From: Candidatus Poribacteria bacterium | GTDB taxonomy: Bacteria; Poribacteria; WGA-4E; WGA-3G | DNA length: 64,000 nucleotides | Assembly (NCBI GenBank): GCA_028824125.1 | Contig: JAPPES010000059.1 | Coordinates: 22,420-86,419 of the forward strand | Direction: 5' to 3' | Shown here: in pieces, positions 54,900 to 63,056 of the stretch | Layout: the number at the start of each line of letters is the position of its first letter | How positions within the stretch are numbered: the first letter of the stretch is position 1 | Translations under genes and position numbers: made by a program | The notes under the pieces: model-generated | Seen by the model: only the letters and a program-made list of their open reading frames with translations | The model's database searches: none | Told to the model about the DNA's origin: nothing

Positions 54900-55478
54900 A
54901 TGGAATTAAATCAAACAGCCCTTGAGAATGAAATCGATCGCTTGGAAGCAGAACTTTTGGAAAAACAAAAAAGATTAAGCGATCTTAGAGGGCAGCTTCC
55001 ACCAAAAGAGGTGCAAGACTACGTTTTAAAGGGATCAAATGGAAAAAAGGTGAGGCTTTCTGATATGTTTGATGACAAAGAAGATTTAATTGTCATTCAT
55101 AACATGGGGAAGAGTTGTTCTTATTGCACCTTGTGGGCAGATGGGTTTAATGGTGTGCTTCAACATCTGGAAAACCGTGCAGCATTTGTCGTCGTATCGC
55201 CAGATCCGCCTGAGGTACAGGCAGCATTTGCTCAAAATAGAGGTTGGCAGTTTAAGATGTATTCCAGTGAAGGGTCAACATTTACCGAAGATATGGGTTT
55301 CAAGCGTGGAAACGGTTGGCTACCGGGTGTTTCAACCTTTTACAAAAAGGCGGACGACAAAATTGTTCATATTTCAAAGGCGAATTTTGGTCCGGGAGAT
55401 TCCTTCTGTGCCTCCTGGCATCTTTTTGATCTGCTCGCTAATGGTGTTAATGGATGGCAACCTGCATTCAAATATTAG
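54900..55478 (+). CDS. DUF899 thioredoxin-fold protein
   Basis: The 192-residue protein has an N-terminal coiled coil (1-36) and a thioredoxin-like domain with the family features 'KDYVLKGSNGKK'-type strand, 'LIVIHNMGKSCSYCTLWADG' (Cys-x-x-Cys) and 'FKRGNGWLPGVSTFYKK'. The DUF899 family is related to peroxiredoxins and may reduce or oxidise thiols, but its reaction is not established. ACGGAG precedes the ATG; it follows the glycosyltransferase by 42 bp. Confidence 0.8.
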   Translation: MELNQTALENEIDRLEAELLEKQKRLSDLRGQLPPKEVQDYVLKGSNGKKVRLSDMFDDKEDLIVIHNMGKSCSYCTLWADGFNGVLQHLENRAAFVVVSPDPPEVQAAFAQNRGWQFKMYSSEGSTFTEDMGFKRGNGWLPGVSTFYKKADDKIVHISKANFGPGDSFCASWHLFDLLANGVNGWQPAFKY

Positions 55479-55720
55479 CAAATGCCTCTAATTAGCCCCT
55501 TGATTTTGGGTTAGCAAATCACCTAAAGTATTATGAGATACACTGTAACGCGAATTCAACAATAAGATCCAAATGTAGATGTAGGTTGAGTAGAGTGGAG
55601 CAAGACCCATAACTGTCAATTTAGTGGTCCGCCACCCTGGTAGGCGCGTTTTGTAAACGCGCCGGCCCAGACCTATATGGACAAATTGGTTTCATCGGTG
55701 TCAGATGTGTTGAAAAATAT
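55479..55720. other. Gene-free spacer with one dispersed hairpin
   Basis: No open frame or RNA gene is seen. The only structure is CTGGTA followed by the perfect stem GGCGCGTTT/AAACGCGCC at 55643-55663, related to the GGTAGG hairpins elsewhere in this window. Confidence 0.6.
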
Positions 55721-55749
55721 TTGACAAACGGGTGTGTTTGTGTTACTAT
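55721..55749 (+). promoter_or_regulatory. Near-consensus sigma-70 promoter
   Basis: TTGACA at 55721-55726 and TACTAT at 55744-55749 are 17 bp apart, about 70 bp before the small barrel gene. Confidence 0.8.
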
Positions 55750-55821
55750 GTAGGTAGTGTGGCAACGGGTGTCACACGTTGTTTGATTGACCGCAGAGAT
55801 CGTATTAAATAGGAGGATCAC

Positions 55822-56328
55822 ATGGGCAGGAAAATACTGACTATCTTCACTGTATGCTTTACATTTTCCACTGCTATAGCGTATGCGCATCAGGCAGAAT
55901 TTAAATATCGCGAAGGGGTTATGGTAGGTGTAGGTATCGGGCCTAGTGCAGTTGCCATTCCGAATTACAGAGCTGAGGTGCTTCCGAGTTTATCGCTTGA
56001 AGTCGGTAAAGGCATTAACGAAAATCTAATCGGATTACTTACATACACAACTAATAGTTTTATGTCTAAGCGGGTAGGGGTAGGACTTCAGTATTATTTT
56101 CAGGATACTAAGTTTCAGAAATATTACACACTGGCAAACGTAAGTGTTGGAGACTTTGAAGATATATCCTATGTTGTCATGTCAGGCGGTGGAGGCTATC
56201 ATCTATATAAAAACCTACTCCTCGATGTATATGGGAGTTACTCAAAATTCTTTCCTGAGCGATATCAGGTTATTCGAAGCAATCACATATTTCAATTGAA
56301 CGTGATGATACGCGGAGTACTCTGGTAA
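55822..56328 (+). CDS. Small exported outer-membrane beta-barrel-like protein
   Basis: The 168-residue product has a signal peptide cleaved near 'AIAYA-H' (about residue 22), then amphipathic beta strands with glycine-rich turns ('VMVGVGIGPSA', 'GLQYYFQDTK', 'SGGGGYHLYKNLLLDVYGSY'), and a C-terminal aromatic 'GVLW', consistent with a small barrel of 8-10 strands. AATAGGAGG precedes the ATG. It stands alone behind its own strong promoter. Function unknown. Confidence 0.75.
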   Translation: MGRKILTIFTVCFTFSTAIAYAHQAEFKYREGVMVGVGIGPSAVAIPNYRAEVLPSLSLEVGKGINENLIGLLTYTTNSFMSKRVGVGLQYYFQDTKFQKYYTLANVSVGDFEDISYVVMSGGGGYHLYKNLLLDVYGSYSKFFPERYQVIRSNHIFQLNVMIRGVLW

Positions 56329-56407
56329 TAGGGTTATTTAGTTTTCGGTTTTTCTGGTGCATTTCATCACAAACGTTAATATTTTGCAATCACATTGTAT
56401 GTCTGGT

Positions 56408-56650
56408 TTCGCGTTCGCTCTACCCATAGCCGTCAATTTAGCGCCTAATCTTTCTTGTAGGAGGGCTTTGTCTGCCCAATTTTGTGAACCTAAACCTATA
56501 AAATCCAAATCAACGCTAAATACGCGTATGGTATTCAGCGGGGTTGAAAACCCGCCAAATACCAAAAGCGCATTTGGCGTTGATTCACTCCTACAAGAGG
56601 ATACATCCTTAAGTTGACAGCTATGGGGATTCGCGTTCGTTCTACCCGAC
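56408..56650. repeat. Nested palindromic element, about 200 bp
   Basis: The outer arms CCATAGCCGTCAA (56424-56436) and TTGACAGCTATGG (56614-56626) are inverted, as are TCTTGTAGGAG and CTCCTACAAGA further in. The core 56509-56584 is a 76-bp palindrome (ATCAACGC...GCGTTGAT with a GCGGGTTTT-type tip). A TTCGCGTTCG(C/T)TCTACCC direct repeat flanks it. Apparent open frames on both strands are by-products. This looks like a non-autonomous mobile element. Confidence 0.7.
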
Positions 56651-56871
56651 CTATAATATAAACTCTCAATAACACTCATTAACCGATAATTCTTAAACTA
56701 AATAACCCTGACTCTGGTAACTATTTTGTTCCACTTGCGATGAAATATGTCAAAATAAAAGAGTCGATACGTGTTAACTCTCACGCATCAACTGATTGTT
56801 TAGCCACGTCCAAAGGGGGATGAAACCATCTGTCCCTTTGGATGTCTTATTATGGATAAATCTGGAAAGGA

Positions 56872-56955
56872 TGCCTCCGACTGGACTCGAACCAGCACGC
56901 CAATTAAGGCACAGGTCCTTAGCCTGCCGTGTATACCAAATTCCACCACAGAGGC
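56872..56955 (-). tRNA. tRNA-Leu (anticodon AAG, unusual)
   Basis: 84-nt class II tRNA with acceptor GCCTCTG/CGGAGGC, the Leu-type D arm TGGTGGAATTTGGTATACAC, long variable arm TGCCTTAATTGGCGT and T arm CTGGTTCGAGTCCAG. The anticodon loop is CTAAGGA, giving AAG. It is nearly identical to the Leu(GAG) gene 26 bp upstream (56982-57064), apart from the loop and one extra T in the D loop. Confidence 0.9.
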
Positions 56956-56981
56956 ACTTTCAAAATAGGATGTCTAAGGAA

Positions 56982-57064
56982 TGCCTCCGACTGGACTCGA
57001 ACCAGCACGCCAATTAAGGCACAGGCCCTCAACCTGCCGTGTATACCAATTCCACCACAGAGGC
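56982..57064 (-). tRNA. tRNA-Leu (anticodon GAG)
   Basis: 83-nt class II tRNA with acceptor GCCTCTG/CGGAGGC, anticodon arm GCAGG-TTGAGGG-CCTGT (anticodon GAG), variable arm and T arm identical to its tandem neighbour. No encoded CCA. First gene after the promoter at 57077-57105. Confidence 0.95.
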
Positions 57065-57076
57065 ATTTTTATTATT

Positions 57077-57105
57077 ATTATACTTCCAAACGTGCAGAAA
57101 GTCAA
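57077..57105 (-). promoter_or_regulatory. Strong promoter of the tRNA-Leu pair
   Basis: On the minus strand TTGACT and TATAAT are 17 bp apart. The -10 box ends 12 bp before the tRNA 5' end, so the primary transcript would carry almost no leader. Confidence 0.85.
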
Positions 57106-57139
57106 ATTTATTGCAGAAATCGTGTAGGTTTTACTATAC

Positions 57140-57168
57140 TTGACTTTTTGGTGTATTGGTGTTATTCT
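57140..57168 (+). promoter_or_regulatory. Promoter for the DUF433 gene
   Basis: TTGACT and TATTCT are 17 bp apart, about 100 bp before the ATG at 57271. It is back to back with the tRNA-Leu promoter. Confidence 0.6.
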
Positions 57169-57270
57169 CTAATTGTGTTTAGGATTTGATAATCGCACTT
57201 TTATCAAACTCTATCCAATTTTTAGCCACTTTTTACTATGCTGCACAGCAAAATATCACGAGGAATAATC

Positions 57271-57867
57271 ATGGAAAAACTACACGAAAACCCGTTTATT
57301 GTCCATGAACTGGAGCGTATTCTAAAAGAAGATTATCCATTCTTGGAATATAGTGATCAGGTGTCTAAAAAATTGTCAGAAGATTTTTTGGAGCGAGTAA
57401 GAAGTGATGAACTATATGTCCGAGTAAGACCAAAAATGGAGCGGACAGAACGTAACGGAAGGGTTATTGAAGACATAAGTGAAAAGTTATCTCAAGCGAT
57501 AAATGTTCCACTTATGTCAGAAGTGTGTCCGCCAGCACGGTGCTACAAAAGCGGTTATCAAAGTTCTCGGCAAAATTTAGGGACCGAGTGGACAGCATTT
57601 CGTTTATACAATGCAATGATAAACCAAGACCCCGACATTCACAGCGGCGAGCCAGTGTTTATGGGTACCCGTGTGCCGATAAAGTCGCTGATTGATCATC
57701 TAAAAGCAGGAGAGAGTCTTGATGACTTTCTTGATGGGTTCACTTCTGTGTCAAGAGAGCAGGCAATCGCATTTTTAGAGTTCGCGTTGGAAACGGTATT
57801 TGAGACAGTAAACACGATAAAATCGGAAGACAACCCCACATGCGTGTTCTACTTGACGAAAACTTAG
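57271..57867 (+). CDS. DUF433-domain protein with long N-terminal extension (antitoxin-like)
   Basis: The 198-residue protein starts at an ATG with GAGGA upstream. The C-terminal 70 residues are a DUF433 domain ('DPDIHSGEPVFMGTRVPIKS' and 'LIDHLKAGESLDDFLDGF'), a winged-helix antitoxin-type domain usually 75-80 residues long and often paired with a DUF5615 PIN-like toxin. Here about 125 extra residues precede it, of unknown nature. The following remnant at 57840-57962 reads like the start of the toxin and overlaps this gene's end by 28 bp, as is typical for the pair. Confidence 0.8.
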   Translation: MEKLHENPFIVHELERILKEDYPFLEYSDQVSKKLSEDFLERVRSDELYVRVRPKMERTERNGRVIEDISEKLSQAINVPLMSEVCPPARCYKSGYQSSRQNLGTEWTAFRLYNAMINQDPDIHSGEPVFMGTRVPIKSLIDHLKAGESLDDFLDGFTSVSREQAIAFLEFALETVFETVNTIKSEDNPTCVFYLTKT

Positions 57868-57962
57868 ACTGGCGATTGGCCCGATATTTTGATGCCGATT
57901 GCCAAGTGGAAACTGTGAATCGACAAAGGTGGAAAGGGCACGGAAAACCTGAGCTTTTATAA
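57840..57962 (+). pseudogene. Truncated DUF5615 PIN-like toxin remnant
   Basis: From the ATG at 57840, 40 residues read 'MRVLLDENLDWRLARYFDAD' then 'CQVETVNRQRWKGHGKPELL' and stop. This matches the N-terminus of DUF5615 proteins ('LLDEN' and a later 'GxxNGELL' motif), which are about 110-120 residues. In the frame one base along, 'FYNELK', a stop and then 'LGFWCLY' suggest a frameshift and further decay. It overlaps the DUF433 gene as in an intact toxin-antitoxin pair. Confidence 0.7.
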
Positions 57963-58010
57963 CGAACTCAAATAATTAGGATTTTGGTGCCTTTATAGGG
58001 AGTAAGAAAT

Positions 58011-58562
58011 ATGTCAACAACACAAACAAAATCTTATCTTACGCCGTCGGAAAGACATAGTATCATTTTGCAAATTATCAACACGCCTCAGATAAAGAAA
58101 GAAGATATAAACGCAATGGCGAGGATCAAAAATCCACAATCTGAATTGAAAGAGGATATAATACTAACGCCCTGGATAGCAGAAAATACGCCTCTGGTAT
58201 TTGGTGAGGATATTGATTGGCGGGAAAACGTAAGTCTAACAAATGTGCGAGGTATTTCTAATAATAGATCCGTCCCCGATTTTATCGGAATTGATAAATC
58301 TAAATCGGAACGTCCTGTTCTTGTTGAAGTCAAATTTACTTTTCATTATCCAGGGGATAGCAGCAGCGATCTCATACATAAATCCATCGGCCAAATCCTA
58401 CAATATAGGTTGGATTATATGAGAAAATATCCATCAATAGCACAGCTGCGCCTCTTTATTGTCAGCATAGATTATTCAGAAGTTGTTGATGAGGTATGCC
58501 AAGACCTACAGGGACGTGACATTGACCTAAAACATATCGCGATAGAGAAGAGATTTAAGTAG
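58011..58562 (+). CDS. PD-(D/E)xK-nuclease-like protein
   Basis: The 183-residue protein has a nuclease-like core: 'SVPDFIGIDKSKSERPVLVE' followed by VKF, giving Asp...Glu-x-Lys, the pattern of the restriction-endonuclease fold. Further helices ('SIGQILQYRLDYMRKYPSIA') and 'LRLFIVSIDY' fit that fold. It resembles DUF4263/Shedu-like or TnsA-like small nucleases only in outline. AGGGAG precedes the ATG. It lies behind the DUF433/DUF5615 pair, which suggests a small defence or mobile neighbourhood. Function unproven. Confidence 0.6.
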   Translation: MSTTQTKSYLTPSERHSIILQIINTPQIKKEDINAMARIKNPQSELKEDIILTPWIAENTPLVFGEDIDWRENVSLTNVRGISNNRSVPDFIGIDKSKSERPVLVEVKFTFHYPGDSSSDLIHKSIGQILQYRLDYMRKYPSIAQLRLFIVSIDYSEVVDEVCQDLQGRDIDLKHIAIEKRFK

Positions 58563-58634
58563 AGGATTATCTTCTTGAACAATTTTTGGCATACCATCGT
58601 CTAACACACCATATTCCTTAGAATCAAACATATT

Positions 58635-61589
58635 ATGAACAGGAAACAGATGCAAAATTCTGACCCAGCACTACAACAACTTCTCGCGAAAGAACTTGAG
58701 GGAGAAGTGCGCTTTGATGCATACTCAAAAGCGCTCTATAGTACAGATGCAAGTCTCTACCAAATTGAACCAATCGGCGTTGTTGTTCCCAAACACAAAC
58801 AAGACGTAATCAAGACGGTCCAGATCGCAGCTGAACGTAAAATCCCGATTCTCCCACGCGGTGGCGGAACAAGTCTCGCAGGACAAAGCGTTGGCAAAGC
58901 AATCGTTTTGGACATGTCTAAGTACATGAATCAACTGATTGAGGTAAACGTTGCTGACCATTGGGCGCGCGTTGAACCGGGTATCGTTCTTGATGAGTTA
59001 AATCACCAACTCAAATCACACGGACTGATGTACGCCCCTGATGTTGCTACGAGCAGCCGGGCAAACGTCGGCGGCACTATCGGTAATAATTCCGCAGGTT
59101 CTCATTCGCTTATCTATGGTAAAACGATTGACCATGTAATGTCCCTTGACCTCGTTCTTGCCAACGACAATGAGATAACCGCTGCCCCCCTATCCTTTCC
59201 TGAAGTCGCATCAAAAAAGCAGGGGGATTCTTTAGAAGCACATATTTATAGAGAACTCTGTAGAATCTGTGATGAGAATGCTGACGAAATCCGCAAACGT
59301 TATCCCCAAATTTTACGTAGAGTCGCAGGTTATAACCTTGATGAATATGTATCAGATGCAGGATCAAAAGAGGTAACGCCCTACCGTCGCGATGGATGCG
59401 ATGCACATCGCCCTTTCAGTCTCGCGAAAATTGTTGTCGGGTCCGAAGGCACTTTGGCAACTACTGTTGAGGCGAAAATTAATCTTGTTCCCGTTCCCAA
59501 AATGACCTGTCTGTGTGTCGTTCATTTTAAGTCGCTTATCACCTCTATGGAGGCGATGCAACCCATCTTAGCGTGCAACCCAACCGCAGTCGAATTGATT
59601 GACAAAACAATACTCGGTATGGCACAAGGCTCTTTGGAGTTTTCACGATTGACCAGTTTTATTGAAGGTGAACCGAAAGCACTCCTCGCTGTTGAATTTT
59701 ACGGTGAAACAGAAACTGAACTGCAGGAACAGATTGACCATCTTGAAAAAACCTTGAAAAGTGCTGGATTCGGATATGCGTATGTCCGATGTTTTACTGC
59801 TGAAGAAAAGGCACGCGTTTGGGAAACGCGAAAAGCGGGGCTCGGTTTATTGATGGGAATGAAAGGCGATGCCAAACCGATAGGATTTGTGGAAGATGCT
59901 GCTGTTCCCATAGCGAATTTACCGGAATATGTCCGCCGATTTGATGAAATTGTCACAAAACACGACACAACCGCCTCTTACTATGCACACGCCAGTGTCG
60001 GATTACTGCACAACCGCCCGATTATCAATCTCAAATCCGAAGCAGATATACATAAAATGCATAATATCGCACGTGAGGTGCGCGACCTGCTTATGGAACT
60101 TGGCGGCGCAATGAGTGGAGAGCACGGTGATGGACTCGTCCGCAGCGAATGGATTGAAAGCATGTTTGGTACTCAGATTTATCAAGCACTTCGCGAAGTC
60201 AAAAACGTTTTCGATCCCGACGGTATTATGAACCCCGGTAAAATTATTGACCCGCCACCAATGACAGAGAATCTTCGATTCGGCGCAAAATACAACACTA
60301 TTAAAATTGATACCTATTTCGATTTTTCAGCACAAGACGGGTTTGGCAGGGCAATTGAGATGTGCAATGGAGTCGGTGCGTGCCGTAAAACCCTCACAGG
60401 TACCATGTGTCCATCCTTCATTGCCACACGGGAAGAGGAACATTCTACACGTGGGCGTGCCAACGCGCTCCGCTCAGTGATCTCTGGTGCTTTACCACAC
60501 AAAGATTTCACCAGTGACCGACTCTATGATGTGCTTGATTTATGCCTCGGTTGTAAAGCATGCAAGGCAGAATGCCCCTCCAATGTGGACATGGCGAAGA
60601 TAAAATATGAGATGCTCGCGCATTACCGAAAAGCAAATGGACTTCCACTTCGTAATCGTCTTTTCGGTGAGATTGGGTCACTTGCTGTTTTTGGTTCTAC
60701 ATTTGCCCCACTCTCCAATTGGGCAACGAACAACCCGCTTTCCAAGTGGATAGCTGAAAAACTACTCGGTGTTGACCGTCGCCGAGATATGCCGACCTTT
60801 GTCCACCAATCTTTTGAAAAATGGTTCAAAAAACGTAAATCACCACAAGCTACCGATAAAAAAGTCGTGCTGTTTCACGATACCTTTATGAATTTTAGTG
60901 AACCCAATGTAGGAAAGGCAGCAGTACACGTTTTAGAATCTGCAGGATTTGAGGTCCTCTTACCGAAGAAACGGTGTTGTGGTAGACCACTTATCTCTGA
61001 GGGCATGCTTGACAAAGCAATTGAGAACGCAAATTATAACATTGAACATTTGCATCCTTATGTAGAGGCGGGAATCCCAATTGTCGGATGTGAACCGAGT
61101 TGTACCTCTGCCTTAACTGACGATTATGTTGAACTTATTAGCACAGCTAAAGCAAAACAGGTGGCTGAGAGCACCTACTCATTGGAAGAATTTCTACTTC
61201 AGGCACATGAAAACGGTGAACTCCCACTTACTTATGAGACTGAAACACGCGATATCTTGTTACATGGACACTGTCACCAGAGAGCACTTGTTGGTATCCA
61301 ACCAGTGTTGCAAATGCTTGAGCTACCAGAAGCACATGATGTCACAGTGATTGATTCCAGTTGTTGCGGCATGGCAGGTTCATTCGGCTATGAAAAGTCT
61401 CACTACGATCTTTCTATGAACATTGGCGAACTCCGCCTTTTCCCAACTATCCGTGAAAAATCTGGGGAATTTACGTTGGCAGCGTCAGGATTTTCCTGTC
61501 GACACCAGCTTGAACACGGGACCGGCATCCTACCGAAACACCCGATTGAAGTGTTAAGTGACGCTGTTAGGGTGGATACCGAAATATAA
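58635..61589 (+). CDS. FAD-linked oxidase with Fe-S and CCG domains (glycolate/D-lactate oxidase type)
   Basis: The 984-residue fusion oxidises a 2-hydroxy acid and passes electrons through iron-sulfur clusters. The N-terminal FAD domain has 'ILPRGGGTSLAGQSVG', 'VATSSRANVGGTIGNNSAGS' and 'KIVVGSEGTLATTVEA', then a C-terminal oxidase part to 'FDPDGIMNPGKI'. From about residue 575 there are Fe-S ligands ('CNGVGACRK' and 'CLGCKACKAECP'), then two CCG motifs ('CCGRPLIS' and 'CCGMAGSF') of a GlpC/GlcF-like domain. It resembles D-lactate or glycolate dehydrogenase fusions. No ribosome site is obvious. The Nramp-like gene follows 35 bp later. Confidence 0.92.
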   Translation: MNRKQMQNSDPALQQLLAKELEGEVRFDAYSKALYSTDASLYQIEPIGVVVPKHKQDVIKTVQIAAERKIPILPRGGGTSLAGQSVGKAIVLDMSKYMNQLIEVNVADHWARVEPGIVLDELNHQLKSHGLMYAPDVATSSRANVGGTIGNNSAGSHSLIYGKTIDHVMSLDLVLANDNEITAAPLSFPEVASKKQGDSLEAHIYRELCRICDENADEIRKRYPQILRRVAGYNLDEYVSDAGSKEVTPYRRDGCDAHRPFSLAKIVVGSEGTLATTVEAKINLVPVPKMTCLCVVHFKSLITSMEAMQPILACNPTAVELIDKTILGMAQGSLEFSRLTSFIEGEPKALLAVEFYGETETELQEQIDHLEKTLKSAGFGYAYVRCFTAEEKARVWETRKAGLGLLMGMKGDAKPIGFVEDAAVPIANLPEYVRRFDEIVTKHDTTASYYAHASVGLLHNRPIINLKSEADIHKMHNIAREVRDLLMELGGAMSGEHGDGLVRSEWIESMFGTQIYQALREVKNVFDPDGIMNPGKIIDPPPMTENLRFGAKYNTIKIDTYFDFSAQDGFGRAIEMCNGVGACRKTLTGTMCPSFIATREEEHSTRGRANALRSVISGALPHKDFTSDRLYDVLDLCLGCKACKAECPSNVDMAKIKYEMLAHYRKANGLPLRNRLFGEIGSLAVFGSTFAPLSNWATNNPLSKWIAEKLLGVDRRRDMPTFVHQSFEKWFKKRKSPQATDKKVVLFHDTFMNFSEPNVGKAAVHVLESAGFEVLLPKKRCCGRPLISEGMLDKAIENANYNIEHLHPYVEAGIPIVGCEPSCTSALTDDYVELISTAKAKQVAESTYSLEEFLLQAHENGELPLTYETETRDILLHGHCHQRALVGIQPVLQMLELPEAHDVTVIDSSCCGMAGSFGYEKSHYDLSMNIGELRLFPTIREKSGEFTLAASGFSCRHQLEHGTGILPKHPIEVLSDAVRVDTEI

Positions 61590-61624
61590 GAAATATGTCC
61601 GTATCTATTTGAGGAAATAATAAA

Positions 61625-63055
61625 ATGCCTAAATTATTTGAACCGCTTGATGACTTTAAAACTATTGACTTACCTGAAAAGCAATTGCCATTTTGGAAAA
61701 TAGCAGGGCCTGGGGCAATTTTGGTTGGCTTATCTATTGGTGCGGGGGAAATTGTGATTTGGCCGCTAATCGCCGCAGAATACGGTGCAAGTATGGTGTG
61801 GGCAGCTGTCCTCGGTGTATTTCTCCAACTTTGGATCAACTTTGAGGTCGGTAGATGGACGATTGCGACTGGTGAAACCGTGTATACAGGTTACAGTCGT
61901 ATTTGGCGAGGCTTTGGTCCGTTGTTTATTCTGCTTACTGTTGTAGGTTGGATAGCACCGGGTTGGGCACGTGCATCAGGTCTTGCACTTAAGGCACTCC
62001 TAATCGGCCCCGGCGGTTGGGGTTCAGATACCTTCTGGACAGTAATTACGTTCGCAGCTGTCGCACTAATTCTCTTCGGACCGAAAATGGTTTATCAATC
62101 TGTTGAAAGAACAGTTGAGCTGCTCGTCGCAATTGTCACGATCGGGCTTATCCTTGTCGTCATCGCCGTAGGTTCGCTTGACACATGGAAGGAGTTAGGT
62201 TCGGGTATAATAAACGTCGGGCATGTTGCAGAAGGAATGAGTGTCAAATCACTGTTTATTGCCATTGTTTTCGCTGGGGCGGGTGGAACTGCTAACCTAT
62301 TCTATACGTTCTATCTCCGCGACAAAAATATTGGGATGGGCGCACGATTGCCATCGCTACGCAATCCCCTCCGTGGACGAGACGAAACAATTTCTTCTAC
62401 CGGTTTCCTATTTGAAGAAACAGAAGAAAATAAACGCCGTTTCTCTGCTTGGTGGAAATATATTAAGCAGGACCAAATGATCTTCTTTTGGGCACTCAAT
62501 ACCGTTACTATTCTGCTTTTTATTTTCGGTGCTCTCGCTGTCTTACACCCGCAAGGTATTGTTCCAGAAAAAGGGCAACTCATCTACGACGAAGCGAACA
62601 TATTGAAAGGTATCTGGGGAATGCCCGGGCAGTATATCTTTCTACTCGTCGGCGTGGCAACACTTTTCGGAACACAACTTGCCTTGGTTGATGGTGTCGG
62701 ACGTTCCATCTCCGATATTATTTATACCAATTTTAAAGGTGCTAAAAAACGGCCTTTGAGTTGGTGGTACCTTCTCATCGCAGGTATCTGGATTGTAGGT
62801 GGATGTGTGATAACTTTTGTGATGGAACAGTTAAACGTCAGCGAACTTGGATTCCTTTTCAATGCTGCCTATATGGGCGGTTTTGCGATGGCACTCTATG
62901 TACCGCTTACGCTGTATATGAACTACCGCTTTTTACCTAAAATTGCTAAACCGAAAACGATGTCAACTATAATGATGTTCATTGCTTCAGCCGTTTATAT
63001 TGGATTTGCTATTTCAAGTATTATATGGGAAATTAAACGACTTATCGGAGGATAA
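61625..63055 (+). CDS. Nramp-like membrane transporter without canonical metal-site motifs
   Basis: The 476-residue protein has about 11 membrane helices and the Nramp start 'GPGAILVGLSIGAGE'. True Nramp proteins have DPGN in helix 1 and MPH in helix 6 to bind Mn or Fe; here helix 1 reads 'SIGAGE' and the helix-6 region reads 'VFAGAGGTANLFYTFYLRDK', so both are missing. I infer a relative with another substrate, possibly another cation or a small organic solute. GAGGAAATAATAAA precedes the ATG. It lies between the oxidase and a PhyH dioxygenase gene, which starts one base after its stop. Confidence 0.75.
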   Translation: MPKLFEPLDDFKTIDLPEKQLPFWKIAGPGAILVGLSIGAGEIVIWPLIAAEYGASMVWAAVLGVFLQLWINFEVGRWTIATGETVYTGYSRIWRGFGPLFILLTVVGWIAPGWARASGLALKALLIGPGGWGSDTFWTVITFAAVALILFGPKMVYQSVERTVELLVAIVTIGLILVVIAVGSLDTWKELGSGIINVGHVAEGMSVKSLFIAIVFAGAGGTANLFYTFYLRDKNIGMGARLPSLRNPLRGRDETISSTGFLFEETEENKRRFSAWWKYIKQDQMIFFWALNTVTILLFIFGALAVLHPQGIVPEKGQLIYDEANILKGIWGMPGQYIFLLVGVATLFGTQLALVDGVGRSISDIIYTNFKGAKKRPLSWWYLLIAGIWIVGGCVITFVMEQLNVSELGFLFNAAYMGGFAMALYVPLTLYMNYRFLPKIAKPKTMSTIMMFIASAVYIGFAISSIIWEIKRLIGG

Positions 63056-63056
63056 A

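Noticed and set aside
56338..56679. 113-residue open frame on the minus strand and 86-residue frame on the plus strand
   Set aside because: Both lie inside a palindromic repeat, lack ribosome sites and have no protein-like features.
61625..63055. Standard Nramp manganese/iron transporter (mntH)
   Set aside because: The DPGN and MPH metal-binding motifs of helices 1 and 6 are absent, so the symbol is not justified.
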